NCBI RefSeq assembly: GCF_001044395.1 | Contig: NZ_JANU01000039.1 | Coordinates: 102,385 to 166,384, forward strand | Source of the DNA: Caenimonas sp. SL110 | GTDB taxonomy: Bacteria; Pseudomonadota; Gammaproteobacteria; Burkholderiales; Burkholderiaceae_C | Length of the DNA stretch: 64,000 nt | Direction of reading: 5' to 3' | Part shown: positions 56,435-64,000 of the stretch, in pieces | Numbering within the stretch: position 1 is the first letter of the stretch | Layout: every line of letters begins with the position of its first letter | Position numbers and translations under genes: made by a program | Notes under the pieces: model-generated | Seen by the model: only the letters and a program-made list of their open reading frames with translations | Told to the model about the DNA's origin: nothing | Databases searched by the model: none

Positions 56435-57319
56435 TTGGAAATTTTCGGCATCCCCCACCAGGCATTCCTGGGCCAGCTCATGCTGGGGCTGGTCAATGGC
56501 GCGTTCTACGCCATGCTCAGCCTCGGACTGGCTGTGATCTTCGGCCTGCTGGACATCGTGAACTTCGCGCACGGCGCGCTGTACATGCTGGGCGCGTTCG
56601 CCGCGTGGATCATGCTGGACAAGTTCGGCGTGAACTTCTGGTTCGCGCTGATCCTCGCTCCGCTCATCGTCGGCGCCCTGGGCGTTGCGATCGAGCGCAC
56701 ATTTCTCAAGCACCTGTACGGCCTTGATCCGCTGTACGGGCTGCTGCTCACTTTCGGCCTGTCGCTGATCTTCGAAGGCATCTTTCGCGAGATGTACGGC
56801 GTATCGGGACAGTCCTATCCGGTTCCTGAACTGCTCTCGGGTGCGACCAACCTGGGCTTCATGATCCTGCCGAACTACCGCGCATTCGTGGTGGTCGCAT
56901 CGCTGGCAGTGTGCCTGGGCACCTGGTTCCTGATCGAGCGCACACGGCTGGGCGCCTACCTTCGCGCCGGTACCGAAAATGCAAAGCTGGTGCAGGCCTT
57001 CGGCGTGAACGTGCCGCTGATGGTGATGCTGACCTACGGTGCGGGCGCTGCCCTGGCCGCACTGGCCGGCGTGCTCGCCGCGCCCATCATCCAGGTGACA
57101 CCGCTCATGGGCTCCAATCTCATCATCGTGGTGTTCGCGGTGGTGGTGATCGGCGGCATGGGTTCCATCCTCGGCTCCGTGGTCACGGGTCTGGGGCTCG
57201 GCGTGATCGAAGGCATGACGCGCGTGTTCTACCCCGAAGCATCCAGCGTCGTCGTGTTCGTGGTGATGGTGATCGTGCTCATCATTCGCCCTGCAGGCCT
57301 CTTCGGCAAGGAAGCCTGA
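56435..57319 (+). CDS. livH: branched-chain amino acid ABC transporter permease LivH
   Basis: 294 residues from TTG 56435 (AGAGG about 8 bases upstream). Hydrophobic throughout, about eight membrane segments; LivH marks: LVNGAFYAMLSLGLAVIFGLLDIVNFAHG, the coupling stretch NAKLVQAFGVNV, and GGMGSILGSVVTG. Third component after the binding protein, in the usual order. Confidence 0.94.
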   Translation: MEIFGIPHQAFLGQLMLGLVNGAFYAMLSLGLAVIFGLLDIVNFAHGALYMLGAFAAWIMLDKFGVNFWFALILAPLIVGALGVAIERTFLKHLYGLDPLYGLLLTFGLSLIFEGIFREMYGVSGQSYPVPELLSGATNLGFMILPNYRAFVVVASLAVCLGTWFLIERTRLGAYLRAGTENAKLVQAFGVNVPLMVMLTYGAGAALAALAGVLAAPIIQVTPLMGSNLIIVVFAVVVIGGMGSILGSVVTGLGLGVIEGMTRVFYPEASSVVVFVVMVIVLIIRPAGLFGKEA

Positions 57320-57321
57320 TC

Positions 57322-58275
57322 ATGAACCTCACCAACGACAACAAACTGATCCGCATCACCTACGCGGTGATCCTCGCCATCCTGCTGATTGCACCGTTCC
57401 TGGGCCTGTACCCGGTGTTCGTGATGAAGCTGCTGTGCTTCGCCCTCTTTGCCTGCGCGTTCAACCTGATGCTGGGCTTCACCGGACTGCTCTCTTTCGG
57501 ACACGCTGCCTTCTTCGGCAGCGCCGCCTACGTCACCGGCTGGGCCATCAAGTCGCAAGGCTGGTCGCCCGAGCTTGCGCTCATCGGCGGCACCGTGGCC
57601 TCTGCATTCCTGGGCCTGGTGTTCGGCCTTGTAGCCATCCGCCGCCAGGGCATCTACTTCGCGATGATCACGCTGGCGCTCGCGCAGATGGTGTACTTCA
57701 TCGCGCTGCAGGCGCCCTTCACCGGCGGTGAAGACGGCCTGCAAGGTGTGCCGCGCGGCAAGCTCTTCGGCCTGATCGACCTCACCGGCGACACGACGAT
57801 GTACTACGTCGTGGTCGTGATCTTCGTGGCGTGTTTCATGGCCATCGCTCGCATTGTCACTTCGCCTTACGGCCAGGTGCTCAAGATGATTCGCGAGAAC
57901 GAGCCGCGCGCTGTTTCGCTCGGCTATGAGGTGGACAAGTACAAGCTGCTCGCGTTCGTGCTGTCTGCGGGTCTTGCAGGGCTTGCAGGTGCGCTCAAGA
58001 CGCTGGTGATGGGCTTTGCCACGCTGTCCGATGTGCACTGGTCGATGTCGGGCGAAGTGATCCTGATGAGCCTGCTGGGCGGTGTCGGCACCTTGTTCGG
58101 GCCTGTGTTTGGCGCGGGCATCGTGATTGCGTTGCAGAACCTGCTGGCCGACAAGGTCGGTGCCTGGGTCACGGTGATCATCGGCGCGATCTTCGTGATC
58201 TGCGTGCTGGCCTTCCGCAAGGGCGTGGTCGGTGAGTTGCGCGCGTATATGGACAGGCGCCGGGCGCGGGCCTGA
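57322..58275 (+). CDS. livM: branched-chain amino acid ABC transporter permease LivM
   Basis: 317 residues from ATG 57322, two bases after the livH stop; the longer open frame upstream is antisense-free but a livH shadow. LivM marks: NLMLGFTGLLSFGHAAFFG, GIYFAMITLALAQ, RENEPRAVSLGYEV (coupling helix) and GGVGTLFGPVFGA. Completes a transporter with two ATPases, two permeases and one binding protein. Confidence 0.95.
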   Translation: MNLTNDNKLIRITYAVILAILLIAPFLGLYPVFVMKLLCFALFACAFNLMLGFTGLLSFGHAAFFGSAAYVTGWAIKSQGWSPELALIGGTVASAFLGLVFGLVAIRRQGIYFAMITLALAQMVYFIALQAPFTGGEDGLQGVPRGKLFGLIDLTGDTTMYYVVVVIFVACFMAIARIVTSPYGQVLKMIRENEPRAVSLGYEVDKYKLLAFVLSAGLAGLAGALKTLVMGFATLSDVHWSMSGEVILMSLLGGVGTLFGPVFGAGIVIALQNLLADKVGAWVTVIIGAIFVICVLAFRKGVVGELRAYMDRRRARA

Positions 58276-58287
58276 TCCAGGCAGTTG

Positions 58288-58314
58288 TGGATTGCGGGTC
58301 GAGCCCGCAATGAC
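58288..58314. repeat. REP-like palindrome after livM
   Basis: ATTGCGGG (58291-58298), loop TCGAG, CCCGCAAT (58304-58311), flanked by TGG and GAC. Same family as 1102-1122 and 20321-20349. The rest of the gap to 58403 holds no gene. Confidence 0.88.
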
Positions 58315-58403
58315 AGCCATTGGGGTTGTCAGGAGTGTCATCCATGTGATTGGAGCCAGGCGTTGCCCGCGCTACGCTTTGCCCATTACAACGGAGACAC
58401 CAC

Positions 58404-59180
58404 ATGAGCGACCCCACTTCACTCTTCTCGCTGCAAGGCCGCACGGCCCTCATCACCGGTGGTTCACGAGGCATCGGCCGCATGATCGCGGCCGGGTTTC
58501 TCGCACAAGGCGCGAAGGTGTACATCTCGTCGCGCAAGGCCGCAGCCTGCGATGCGACTGCGAGTGAACTGTCTGCCATCGGCCCATGCTTCTCGCTGCC
58601 GATGGACGTGTCCACCGTGGCAGGTGCCAAGGCGCTGGCTGCTGCCTACGGCGAAAAGGAATCGTCACTCGACATCCTGGTGAACAACGCGGGCGCGGCA
58701 TGGGGCGAGTCGTTCGACACCTTCCCCGAAAGCGGCTGGGACAAGGTTGTGGACCTGAACCTGAAGTCGCCGTTCTTCCTCACGCAGGCGCTGCATGGGC
58801 TGCTGAAAAAAGGCGCTGCAAACCGGCCCGCGAAAGTGATCAACATCGCGTCGATCGACGGCGTTTCGGTCAACCCGCAAGAGACCTACTCATACGCCGC
58901 GAGCAAGGCCGGTTTGATCCATCTGATCAAGCGGATGTCGCTACGGCTCGCGCAAGACAACATCGTCGTGAGCGGGATTGCACCGGGTGCGTTTGCCTCG
59001 GAGATGAATCGCACGGCGCGCGACCACGCAGATGAAGTCGCCAAGCGGATTCCAGCGGGTCGTATTGGTGTCGACGATGACATGGCCGGCGTGGCGATTT
59101 ATCTGGCTTCGCGGGCAGGCGATTACGTCGTGGGCGAAACGATCGTGGTGGATGGTGGGGTGACGATCGCGCGGGGGTGA
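58404..59180 (+). CDS. short-chain dehydrogenase/reductase
   Basis: 258 residues from ATG 58404, with GGAGA 7 bases upstream. Classical SDR: cofactor loop TGGSRGIGR near residue 18 (the arginine favours NADP(H)), VNNAGAAWG, catalytic Ser in NIASIDG, YSYAASK, and the C-terminal ETIVVDGG. Closest in style to 3-ketoacyl reductase or RhlG-like enzymes. Separated from livM by a repeat, so probably its own transcript. Substrate unknown. Confidence 0.88.
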   Translation: MSDPTSLFSLQGRTALITGGSRGIGRMIAAGFLAQGAKVYISSRKAAACDATASELSAIGPCFSLPMDVSTVAGAKALAAAYGEKESSLDILVNNAGAAWGESFDTFPESGWDKVVDLNLKSPFFLTQALHGLLKKGAANRPAKVINIASIDGVSVNPQETYSYAASKAGLIHLIKRMSLRLAQDNIVVSGIAPGAFASEMNRTARDHADEVAKRIPAGRIGVDDDMAGVAIYLASRAGDYVVGETIVVDGGVTIARG

Positions 59181-59320
59181 ATTGAGAACTTAATAGTCAG
59201 CAATAGTTGATAACGCTTAATCGAAGAAGTAGTCCCTTGCGATCAGTAATCTCCGCTTTTCGCGGTCTCAACCCATCCGTATAGCTCCATTCAAAACAGA
59301 GGGTCCGCAACATGTCCGTA

Positions 59321-59347
59321 GGCCGATGCACTTCGAATGCATCGGCC
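59321..59347 (+). promoter_or_regulatory. stable hairpin in front of the lipopeptide-type cluster
   Basis: GGCCGATGCA (59321-59330) pairs exactly with TGCATCGGCC (59338-59347) around CTTCGAA; CTTTTC follows, then the AAAGGA ribosome site of the ligase gene. It could be a weak terminator or attenuator, or an operator. The 140 bases before it are A/T-rich compared with the rest of the window and contain no gene. Confidence 0.55.
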
Positions 59348-59366
59348 CTTTTCAAAGGACTGTTGC

Positions 59367-61142
59367 ATGCAAGACCTCATCACTGCAGAACGAATCGCCA
59401 ACAGCCCGAGCGCCCGGGTAACGCGTAACCGCACGCTCGTCGACATTCTGGTTGAGCGCGCGGCGTTACAGCCGGATGACGTCGCGTTCACCTTCATCGG
59501 CGAGGGAGCGACCGGCGGCGAGAGCGGCCTCACCCTCACCTATCGCGAACTCTATGAGCAGGCGGCGGGTTTCGCCAGCTTGCTGCAAGCGCACGGCCTG
59601 ACCGGCGAACGCGTGCTGCTGGTCTTCAAGTCCAACGCCTGGTTCGTCATCTCGTTTTTTGCGTGCCTGATGGCGGGTGCGATCGCAGTGCCCACCGCGC
59701 CACCGCGGCGCGAACAGATGGCGCAGCGCCTTCGCACCATCGCCGGAAATGCCGGGGCCCGTGCGGGCATTCCCGATTCGGACGAAGTGATGCAGACGGC
59801 GATTGGCCTGGGTCATGACGATGTGCACTGGTTCGATGTGCGCCAGTTGAGCAAGGACGGTGCGTTGGCTGCGCGTGCGACGAATTGGAGGCCGCCGCTG
59901 CTGCGCAGCGACTCGCTGGCGTTTTTGCAGTACACGTCGGGTTCGACCGGGGATCCAAAGGGGGTGATGGTCAGTCACGGGAACTTGATGGCGAACTCGC
60001 GCCACCATACCGTGGCATGCGGCAACGACTCTGAAACGCGCGCACTCTTCGCCCTGCCGCTGTATCACGACATGGGCCTGATTGGTGGCATCGTGCAAAC
60101 CGTGTACGCGGGCTTTCCGGCGCACGTGATGAGCCCGGCGCACTTCGTGCAGAAGCCCCAGCGCTGGTTGCAGCTGATTTCGCAGTTGCGCATCTGCTCG
60201 AGCGGCGGTCCCAACTTCATGTATGACCTTGCGGCGCAGGTGATCCAGCCCGAGCACCTCGAAGGAGTTGATCTGTCGAGCTGGCGCATCGCCTACTGCG
60301 GCGCTGAACCCATTCGTGCTTCGACAATTGAACGCTTCACCAGCAAGTTCGCGCCTTACGGCTTTCGCGCAGGCTCATTTTTTCCGTGCTACGGCATGGC
60401 CGAAGCCACACTCTTCGTCACAGGCAGCAAGCTCGGGACCGCGCCGCAACTGGCCACCTCAGCCAGCGGCGGCCAACCCGTGGTCGGTTGTGGCTTTCCC
60501 GATCCCGACACCACGATCGAGATCGTCGACCCCGCCAACCGACAGCCGCTGCCCGAGGGCCAGGAAGGCGAAATCTGGGTCAGCGGAGTAACCGTCGCGC
60601 AGGGTTACTGGAAAAACCCCACGGCGACGGAGCACACCTTCAAGGCCCGACTTGCCAAATCAAACGCCGGTCCGTTCCTGCGTACCGGCGATCTGGGATA
60701 TCGCAAGGACGGCAACCTCTTTGTCACGGGGCGCCTGAAGGACCTGATCATCGTGCGCGGTCGCAACTTCGCGCCGCATGACCTGGAACTCGAGGCCGAA
60801 GGAAGTCATCCGGGCCTGCAGCCAGGTGGCGGCGCCGCATTCACGCTGACCGAGGGTGATCAGGAGCGATTGATCCTGGCCTTCGAATTGAAGCGTGAAT
60901 GGAGACGGCGAGAAGACGAATGGGGCGTCGTGGAGGCCGCTGTGCGCGCCAGCATTGCGCGTGGCTACCAGTTGCGTGTTGACGACGTCGTGCTGCTCGC
61001 ACCGGGCGCACTGCCGCGAACATCCAGCGGCAAGGTCAGGCGTACCCAGTGTCGGGTCGATTACCTCGGAGGTCGGCTCATGCCAATGGCACCTATGGCG
61101 CCGCGGGTGGTGACGCCTTCGAGCGCACTGAATCCAACTTGA
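59367..61142 (+). CDS. fatty acyl-AMP ligase (FAAL)
   Basis: Activates a fatty acid as the acyl adenylate and loads it on an acyl carrier protein instead of CoA. 591 residues from ATG 59367, after AAAGGA. Adenylation motifs: LQYTSGSTGDPKGV at about 189, FALPLYHDMGLIGG, GGPNFMYDL, YGMAEATLFVTG, RTGDLGY, and the C-terminal SSGKVRR lysine. The PLYHDMGLIG and YGMAEATL wording is that of FAALs rather than acyl-CoA ligases; the FAAL-specific insertion should lie near residues 330-360. Followed by its likely partner ACP 14 bases downstream. Confidence 0.92.
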   Translation: MQDLITAERIANSPSARVTRNRTLVDILVERAALQPDDVAFTFIGEGATGGESGLTLTYRELYEQAAGFASLLQAHGLTGERVLLVFKSNAWFVISFFACLMAGAIAVPTAPPRREQMAQRLRTIAGNAGARAGIPDSDEVMQTAIGLGHDDVHWFDVRQLSKDGALAARATNWRPPLLRSDSLAFLQYTSGSTGDPKGVMVSHGNLMANSRHHTVACGNDSETRALFALPLYHDMGLIGGIVQTVYAGFPAHVMSPAHFVQKPQRWLQLISQLRICSSGGPNFMYDLAAQVIQPEHLEGVDLSSWRIAYCGAEPIRASTIERFTSKFAPYGFRAGSFFPCYGMAEATLFVTGSKLGTAPQLATSASGGQPVVGCGFPDPDTTIEIVDPANRQPLPEGQEGEIWVSGVTVAQGYWKNPTATEHTFKARLAKSNAGPFLRTGDLGYRKDGNLFVTGRLKDLIIVRGRNFAPHDLELEAEGSHPGLQPGGGAAFTLTEGDQERLILAFELKREWRRREDEWGVVEAAVRASIARGYQLRVDDVVLLAPGALPRTSSGKVRRTQCRVDYLGGRLMPMAPMAPRVVTPSSALNPT

Positions 61143-61156
61143 AAAAGGAACCATCA

Positions 61157-61399
61157 ATGACCGTCGATCCACTTACCTCCTGGTTACAGGTCGAACTCGC
61201 CCGCATGCTTGACGTTCCCGCGGAGCGCATCCAGAACGATACGCCGTTGATGGCACTGGGCCTCGATTCACTCATAGCCGTGCGCCTTTGCGGCGCACTT
61301 TCGGAGAAGGTTGGCTTCGAGGTCGATCCGATGACCGTGTTCGACGGCGACACGATTGCCCAGATTGCGGCGAACGTGCGTGCCGTCCGTACGACATGA
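61157..61399 (+). CDS. acyl carrier protein
   Basis: 80 residues from ATG 61157, AAAAGGAA 6 bases upstream. Phosphopantetheine serine is Ser38 in LMALGLDSLIAVRL. Its PKS/NRPS-like wording (GLDSL with LIAVRL, rather than the DSLD-type of fatty acid synthase AcpP) and place between the FAAL and desaturase genes mark it as the dedicated carrier of the activated fatty acid. Confidence 0.92.
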   Translation: MTVDPLTSWLQVELARMLDVPAERIQNDTPLMALGLDSLIAVRLCGALSEKVGFEVDPMTVFDGDTIAQIAANVRAVRTT

Positions 61400-61446
61400 C
61401 CCCAAACGCCTAACCGCATAGACGACGTCAATACACGGTACCTCGC

Positions 61447-62580
61447 ATGCAAGCATCAAATAGTTCGGCAGCGCACCCTGAATCGGTCGTTCCGTCCGAT
61501 GACGCACTCTCTACCGCGACTTTGCGTCGCCGCCTGCGTGCGGAGCTTCCTGCCGCCACGTTCGAGGCTCGCCCCTGGCGCGCGCTGTGGTTCATTCCCC
61601 TCTTTGGCACCGCCGCTGGACTGATGACATTCATCATCATGGCGCAGCCCGCCTGGTATTGGTCGACCCTTCTGGGAACCGTGGTCGGACAGTGCCTTGC
61701 CGGCATGATCTTTCTCGGGCACGAGGCGATGCACGGATCGATGATGTCTTCTACCAGGCTACAGACATTTCTTGGCTATCTCGGATTTTGGCCCGTTGGC
61801 ATCTCTCCAACACTGTGGAGGGTATGGCACAACCAGATCCACCACAGCAAGACCAATATGGCCAACGCCGACCCGGACTGCTTTGGAACACTCGAACGCT
61901 ACCAGGGCATGCGCTCCACCCGGTTCGTAGCGCGCCTTGGTCCAGGATCGCGTCACTGGAGCAGCGTGTTCTTCCTCGGGTACTGGTTCAGCTTTCAGGG
62001 CCAGGTGATGCTTTGGATCCAGTCGAAATACATGTGGTCGTTCAAGAGCCTTAACCGCAGGCGCGCCAAGCTCGACACCTTCGGCTCGCTCGCCTTCTGG
62101 ATCGTCATTGCGGTGCTCGCCGGTTGGCAGTCGCTGTACGTGGTCGTCATTCCGCTGGTCGTTGCGAACGCAACCATGATGGCCTACATCGCAACCAATC
62201 ACATCATGCGGCCGCAGACCACCACCAACGATCCCCTCGATAACTCGATGAGCGTGACCACAACGAGGCTCATGGACGGCATTCACTTCAACTTCAGCCA
62301 TCACGTCGAGCACCACCTGTTTCCACGCATGAGTCCCGCCTGTGCACCGGTCGTGCGCGCATGGCTACAAGAGAACGCGCCGGAAAGGTACATCTGCCCT
62401 CCTCACCACGTTGCACTTGCGGCGATCTACCGGACACCAAGAATCTATCTCGACGCGACCACGCTTTGTGATCCCGAGGACCTTAGCTACACAGCGAGTA
62501 CTGACGACCTTGCTGCCGCGTTTCGCCGCGATCGATCGCAGCGCATGTCTGAACAACATCGTCAACCGCACGCGCATTGA
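61447..62580 (+). CDS. membrane fatty acid desaturase-type di-iron oxygenase
   Basis: 377 residues with three histidine boxes: HEAMH (92-96), HNQIHH (128-133) and HHVEHH (285-290), with membrane segments near 47-67, 75-90, 172-192 and 215-250. These bind the di-iron centre that inserts a double bond, or by further oxidation a triple bond, into a fatty acyl chain. Its place next to a FAAL and an ACP argues that it works on the acyl-ACP, as JamB does, rather than on membrane lipids; sequence alone cannot tell desaturase from acetylenase or hydroxylase. Basic tail of about 45 residues at the C-terminus. Confidence 0.88.
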   Translation: MQASNSSAAHPESVVPSDDALSTATLRRRLRAELPAATFEARPWRALWFIPLFGTAAGLMTFIIMAQPAWYWSTLLGTVVGQCLAGMIFLGHEAMHGSMMSSTRLQTFLGYLGFWPVGISPTLWRVWHNQIHHSKTNMANADPDCFGTLERYQGMRSTRFVARLGPGSRHWSSVFFLGYWFSFQGQVMLWIQSKYMWSFKSLNRRRAKLDTFGSLAFWIVIAVLAGWQSLYVVVIPLVVANATMMAYIATNHIMRPQTTTNDPLDNSMSVTTTRLMDGIHFNFSHHVEHHLFPRMSPACAPVVRAWLQENAPERYICPPHHVALAAIYRTPRIYLDATTLCDPEDLSYTASTDDLAAAFRRDRSQRMSEQHRQPHAH

Positions 62581-62615
62581 ACGCAATGACTCGCACGACA
62601 TCAAGGAACTGATAG

Positions 62616-64000
62616 ATGGCTTACGACCGCACGGCTACAAACACTTCGAGTAACTGCGAAATTGCCGCCGAAGCGGTCCACGCCACCAAGCAACCCTGGC
62701 ACCCTTTGTCGGCGGGGCAGCTCAGTCCCTGGTTTCACTACCGTGTGGCACCCGAAAGCCAGGGTGCGCACAACCCCGGTATGTGCATGCGGGTGCGCGG
62801 GACGCTTGATTGCACGCATCTGGCCAGCGCCCTGCGTACGCTGATCGCTCGCCACCCAATGTTGACGGCTGAGTTTTCGGAGATCGACGGGCAACCTGTG
62901 CAACGCGTCCGGCCTGATGCCGTGCCCGAGATCGTTCGCATCGACGCTCGCAGCTTCACCACGGAGCAGTTGATCAAGGCGGTGGACGAAACCATGCGGA
63001 CGGCTTTCGATTTGCATGCTCCTCCTCACATGCGGGTCTGCATTTATGACACTGGCCCCGATGAGGCAGCACTGCTCCTGGCCTTCGACCACATCGTCTG
63101 CGACGGCTGGTCGTTTTGGCTGCTGCTCGAAGAACTCGGCGAGTTGTTGAGCGAGCCGGCAGGCGTCGCGCCTGCGAACCAGACGAACGATGTGACCGTC
63201 CAGTACTTCGACTACATCGAAGTGCAGCGGCAGGCTCTCGCGGGCGCCAAGGGTGAGCAACAGTGGGACTACTGGCGTCACCAACTCAAAAATCTGCCAG
63301 CGCTCGATCTTCCGGTTGATCGGCCACAGCGCCCGAGCGTCGGCTATCGCGGAGGCACGCTGATTTTTATGCTGGATCCAGCGCTCACGGCGCAGGTCAA
63401 ACAGTTATCAGCGGCAAATGCGGGTTCGGCGTTTTCGACCCTGTTGGCCGCATTCCAGGTTCTGCTGCACCGTATCAGTGGTCAGGACGAGGTGGTCATC
63501 GGCACGGTGATGCCGGCGCGCGGCACCGGGGAGTGGGATCGCGTCGTGGGGCAATTCATCAATCCTGTTGTGCTTCGGGCTGACCTGTCCAATGAACCAA
63601 CAGTGCGCGCGGTGTTACGCGCAACACGCAATACCGCGATGCTCGCACTCAAGAATCAGGACTTTCCGTTTTCGACGCTAGTGCAGCGTCTGGGACTTGC
63701 GCGCGATTCCAACCGGCATCCGATGTTTCAGGTGATGTACAACTTTCAGAAAGCCCGCCACGGACAGGATCTGCTGACGCTGTGGGCCGGCGACGAGAGT
63801 GCCCCGCCGGTGCGTTGGGGTGGGCTCGACCTGACAACTTTTCCGTCGGCTGACAGCGACGGGCTTTTTGACCTGACGCTCGAAGTGATGGACCTGGGCG
63901 ACAGGATCCGCGCTGGCTTGAAGTACAACGCCGATCTGTTTGATGCAGCGACGGTTGAACGCATGGCGAGCAACTTCACAACGCTGCTGGCTGCGATGGT
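62616..64000 (+). CDS. NRPS condensation domain, 3' partial
   Basis: Open from ATG 62616 (AAGGA 8 bases upstream) to the window end, 461 codons, no stop. Condensation-domain motifs in order: LSAGQLSPWFHYR near residue 35, the catalytic motif as DHIVCDGWS with His159 and Asp163-Gly164 (the first of the usual two histidines is Asp), YWRHQLKNLPALDLPVDRP, GTVMPARG, VGQFINPVVLRADL, PFSTLVQRL and RDSNRHPMFQVMYNF. As the first module after FAAL-ACP-desaturase, it is probably the lipo-initiating condensation domain that joins the acyl chain to the first amino acid. Adenylation and later domains lie outside the window. Confidence 0.93.
   Translation, partial: MAYDRTATNTSSNCEIAAEAVHATKQPWHPLSAGQLSPWFHYRVAPESQGAHNPGMCMRVRGTLDCTHLASALRTLIARHPMLTAEFSEIDGQPVQRVRPDAVPEIVRIDARSFTTEQLIKAVDETMRTAFDLHAPPHMRVCIYDTGPDEAALLLAFDHIVCDGWSFWLLLEELGELLSEPAGVAPANQTNDVTVQYFDYIEVQRQALAGAKGEQQWDYWRHQLKNLPALDLPVDRPQRPSVGYRGGTLIFMLDPALTAQVKQLSAANAGSAFSTLLAAFQVLLHRISGQDEVVIGTVMPARGTGEWDRVVGQFINPVVLRADLSNEPTVRAVLRATRNTAMLALKNQDFPFSTLVQRLGLARDSNRHPMFQVMYNFQKARHGQDLLTLWAGDESAPPVRWGGLDLTTFPSADSDGLFDLTLEVMDLGDRIRAGLKYNADLFDAATVERMASNFTTLLAAM

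Noticed and set aside
59381..61142. Ordinary acyl-CoA synthetase instead of FAAL
   Set aside because: FAAL-type wording (LYHDMGLIGG, YGMAEATL) and the adjacent ACP argue for acyl-AMP transfer to a carrier protein, though the FAAL insertion was not verified by alignment.

Overview
The window is GC-rich, densely coding DNA from a betaproteobacterium, most likely order Burkholderiales. Support comes from the gene order pilB-pilC-pilD-coaE-zapD-yacG, then mutT, a P-loop ATPase and argJ, from rplU-rpmA-obgE-proB, from the long betaproteobacterial form of DinB, and from three families of short GC-rich palindromic repeats (REP-like) like those scattered through Burkholderiales genomes. I cannot fix the family or genus from the sequence alone.

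Layout. 1-9479: end of argH, then an alpha-2-macroglobulin/PbpC pair. 9506-15265: lactate-type FMN dehydrogenase, a diheme cytochrome c, dinB, two uncharacterised genes and a dienoyl-CoA isomerase-like crotonase. 15268-18935 (minus): a tightly coupled operon of small membrane protein, yaaA, 2OG-Fe(II) hydroxylase, alpha/beta hydrolase and queF. 18998-23800: hemA, prfA-prmC, grxD and a Lon-like AAA ATPase. 23807-30427: a lytic transglycosylase and proS (minus), rppH and a CNP1-like gene (plus), then proB, obgE, rpmA and rplU (minus). 30582-33634: ispB, tRNA-Pro(CGG) and an orphan cyanophycin-synthetase-like ATP-grasp protein. 33809-39245: type IV pilus biogenesis genes, coaE, zapD and yacG. 39281-45184 (minus): a 680-aa duplicated unknown protein, mutT, an ATPase, argJ and a persulfide dioxygenase-rhodanese fusion. 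45362-50063: a complete TRAP transporter and PPK2. 50139-59180: fused acyl-CoA mutase/GTPase IcmF behind a perfect 32-bp palindrome, a full livGFKHM branched-chain amino acid ABC transporter and an SDR. 59367-64000: a biosynthetic cluster of fatty acyl-AMP ligase, acyl carrier protein, membrane desaturase and the start of an NRPS condensation domain that runs off the window.

How the genes work together. Most of the window is housekeeping. The less ordinary parts are the right-hand cluster, whose first three genes match the logic of JamABC-type loading of a desaturated fatty acyl chain onto a lipopeptide or PKS/NRPS product; the mobile palindromes, which have entered reading frames (twice in pbpC, probably once in icmF) and are translated; two unusual orphan proteins (CphA-like ATP-grasp, and the internally duplicated 680-aa protein with a GExH motif); and several candidate RNA or DNA control elements (icmF palindrome, a hairpin covering the AAA-ATPase ribosome site, -10 boxes abutting hemA and obgE, a hairpin in front of the lipopeptide cluster).
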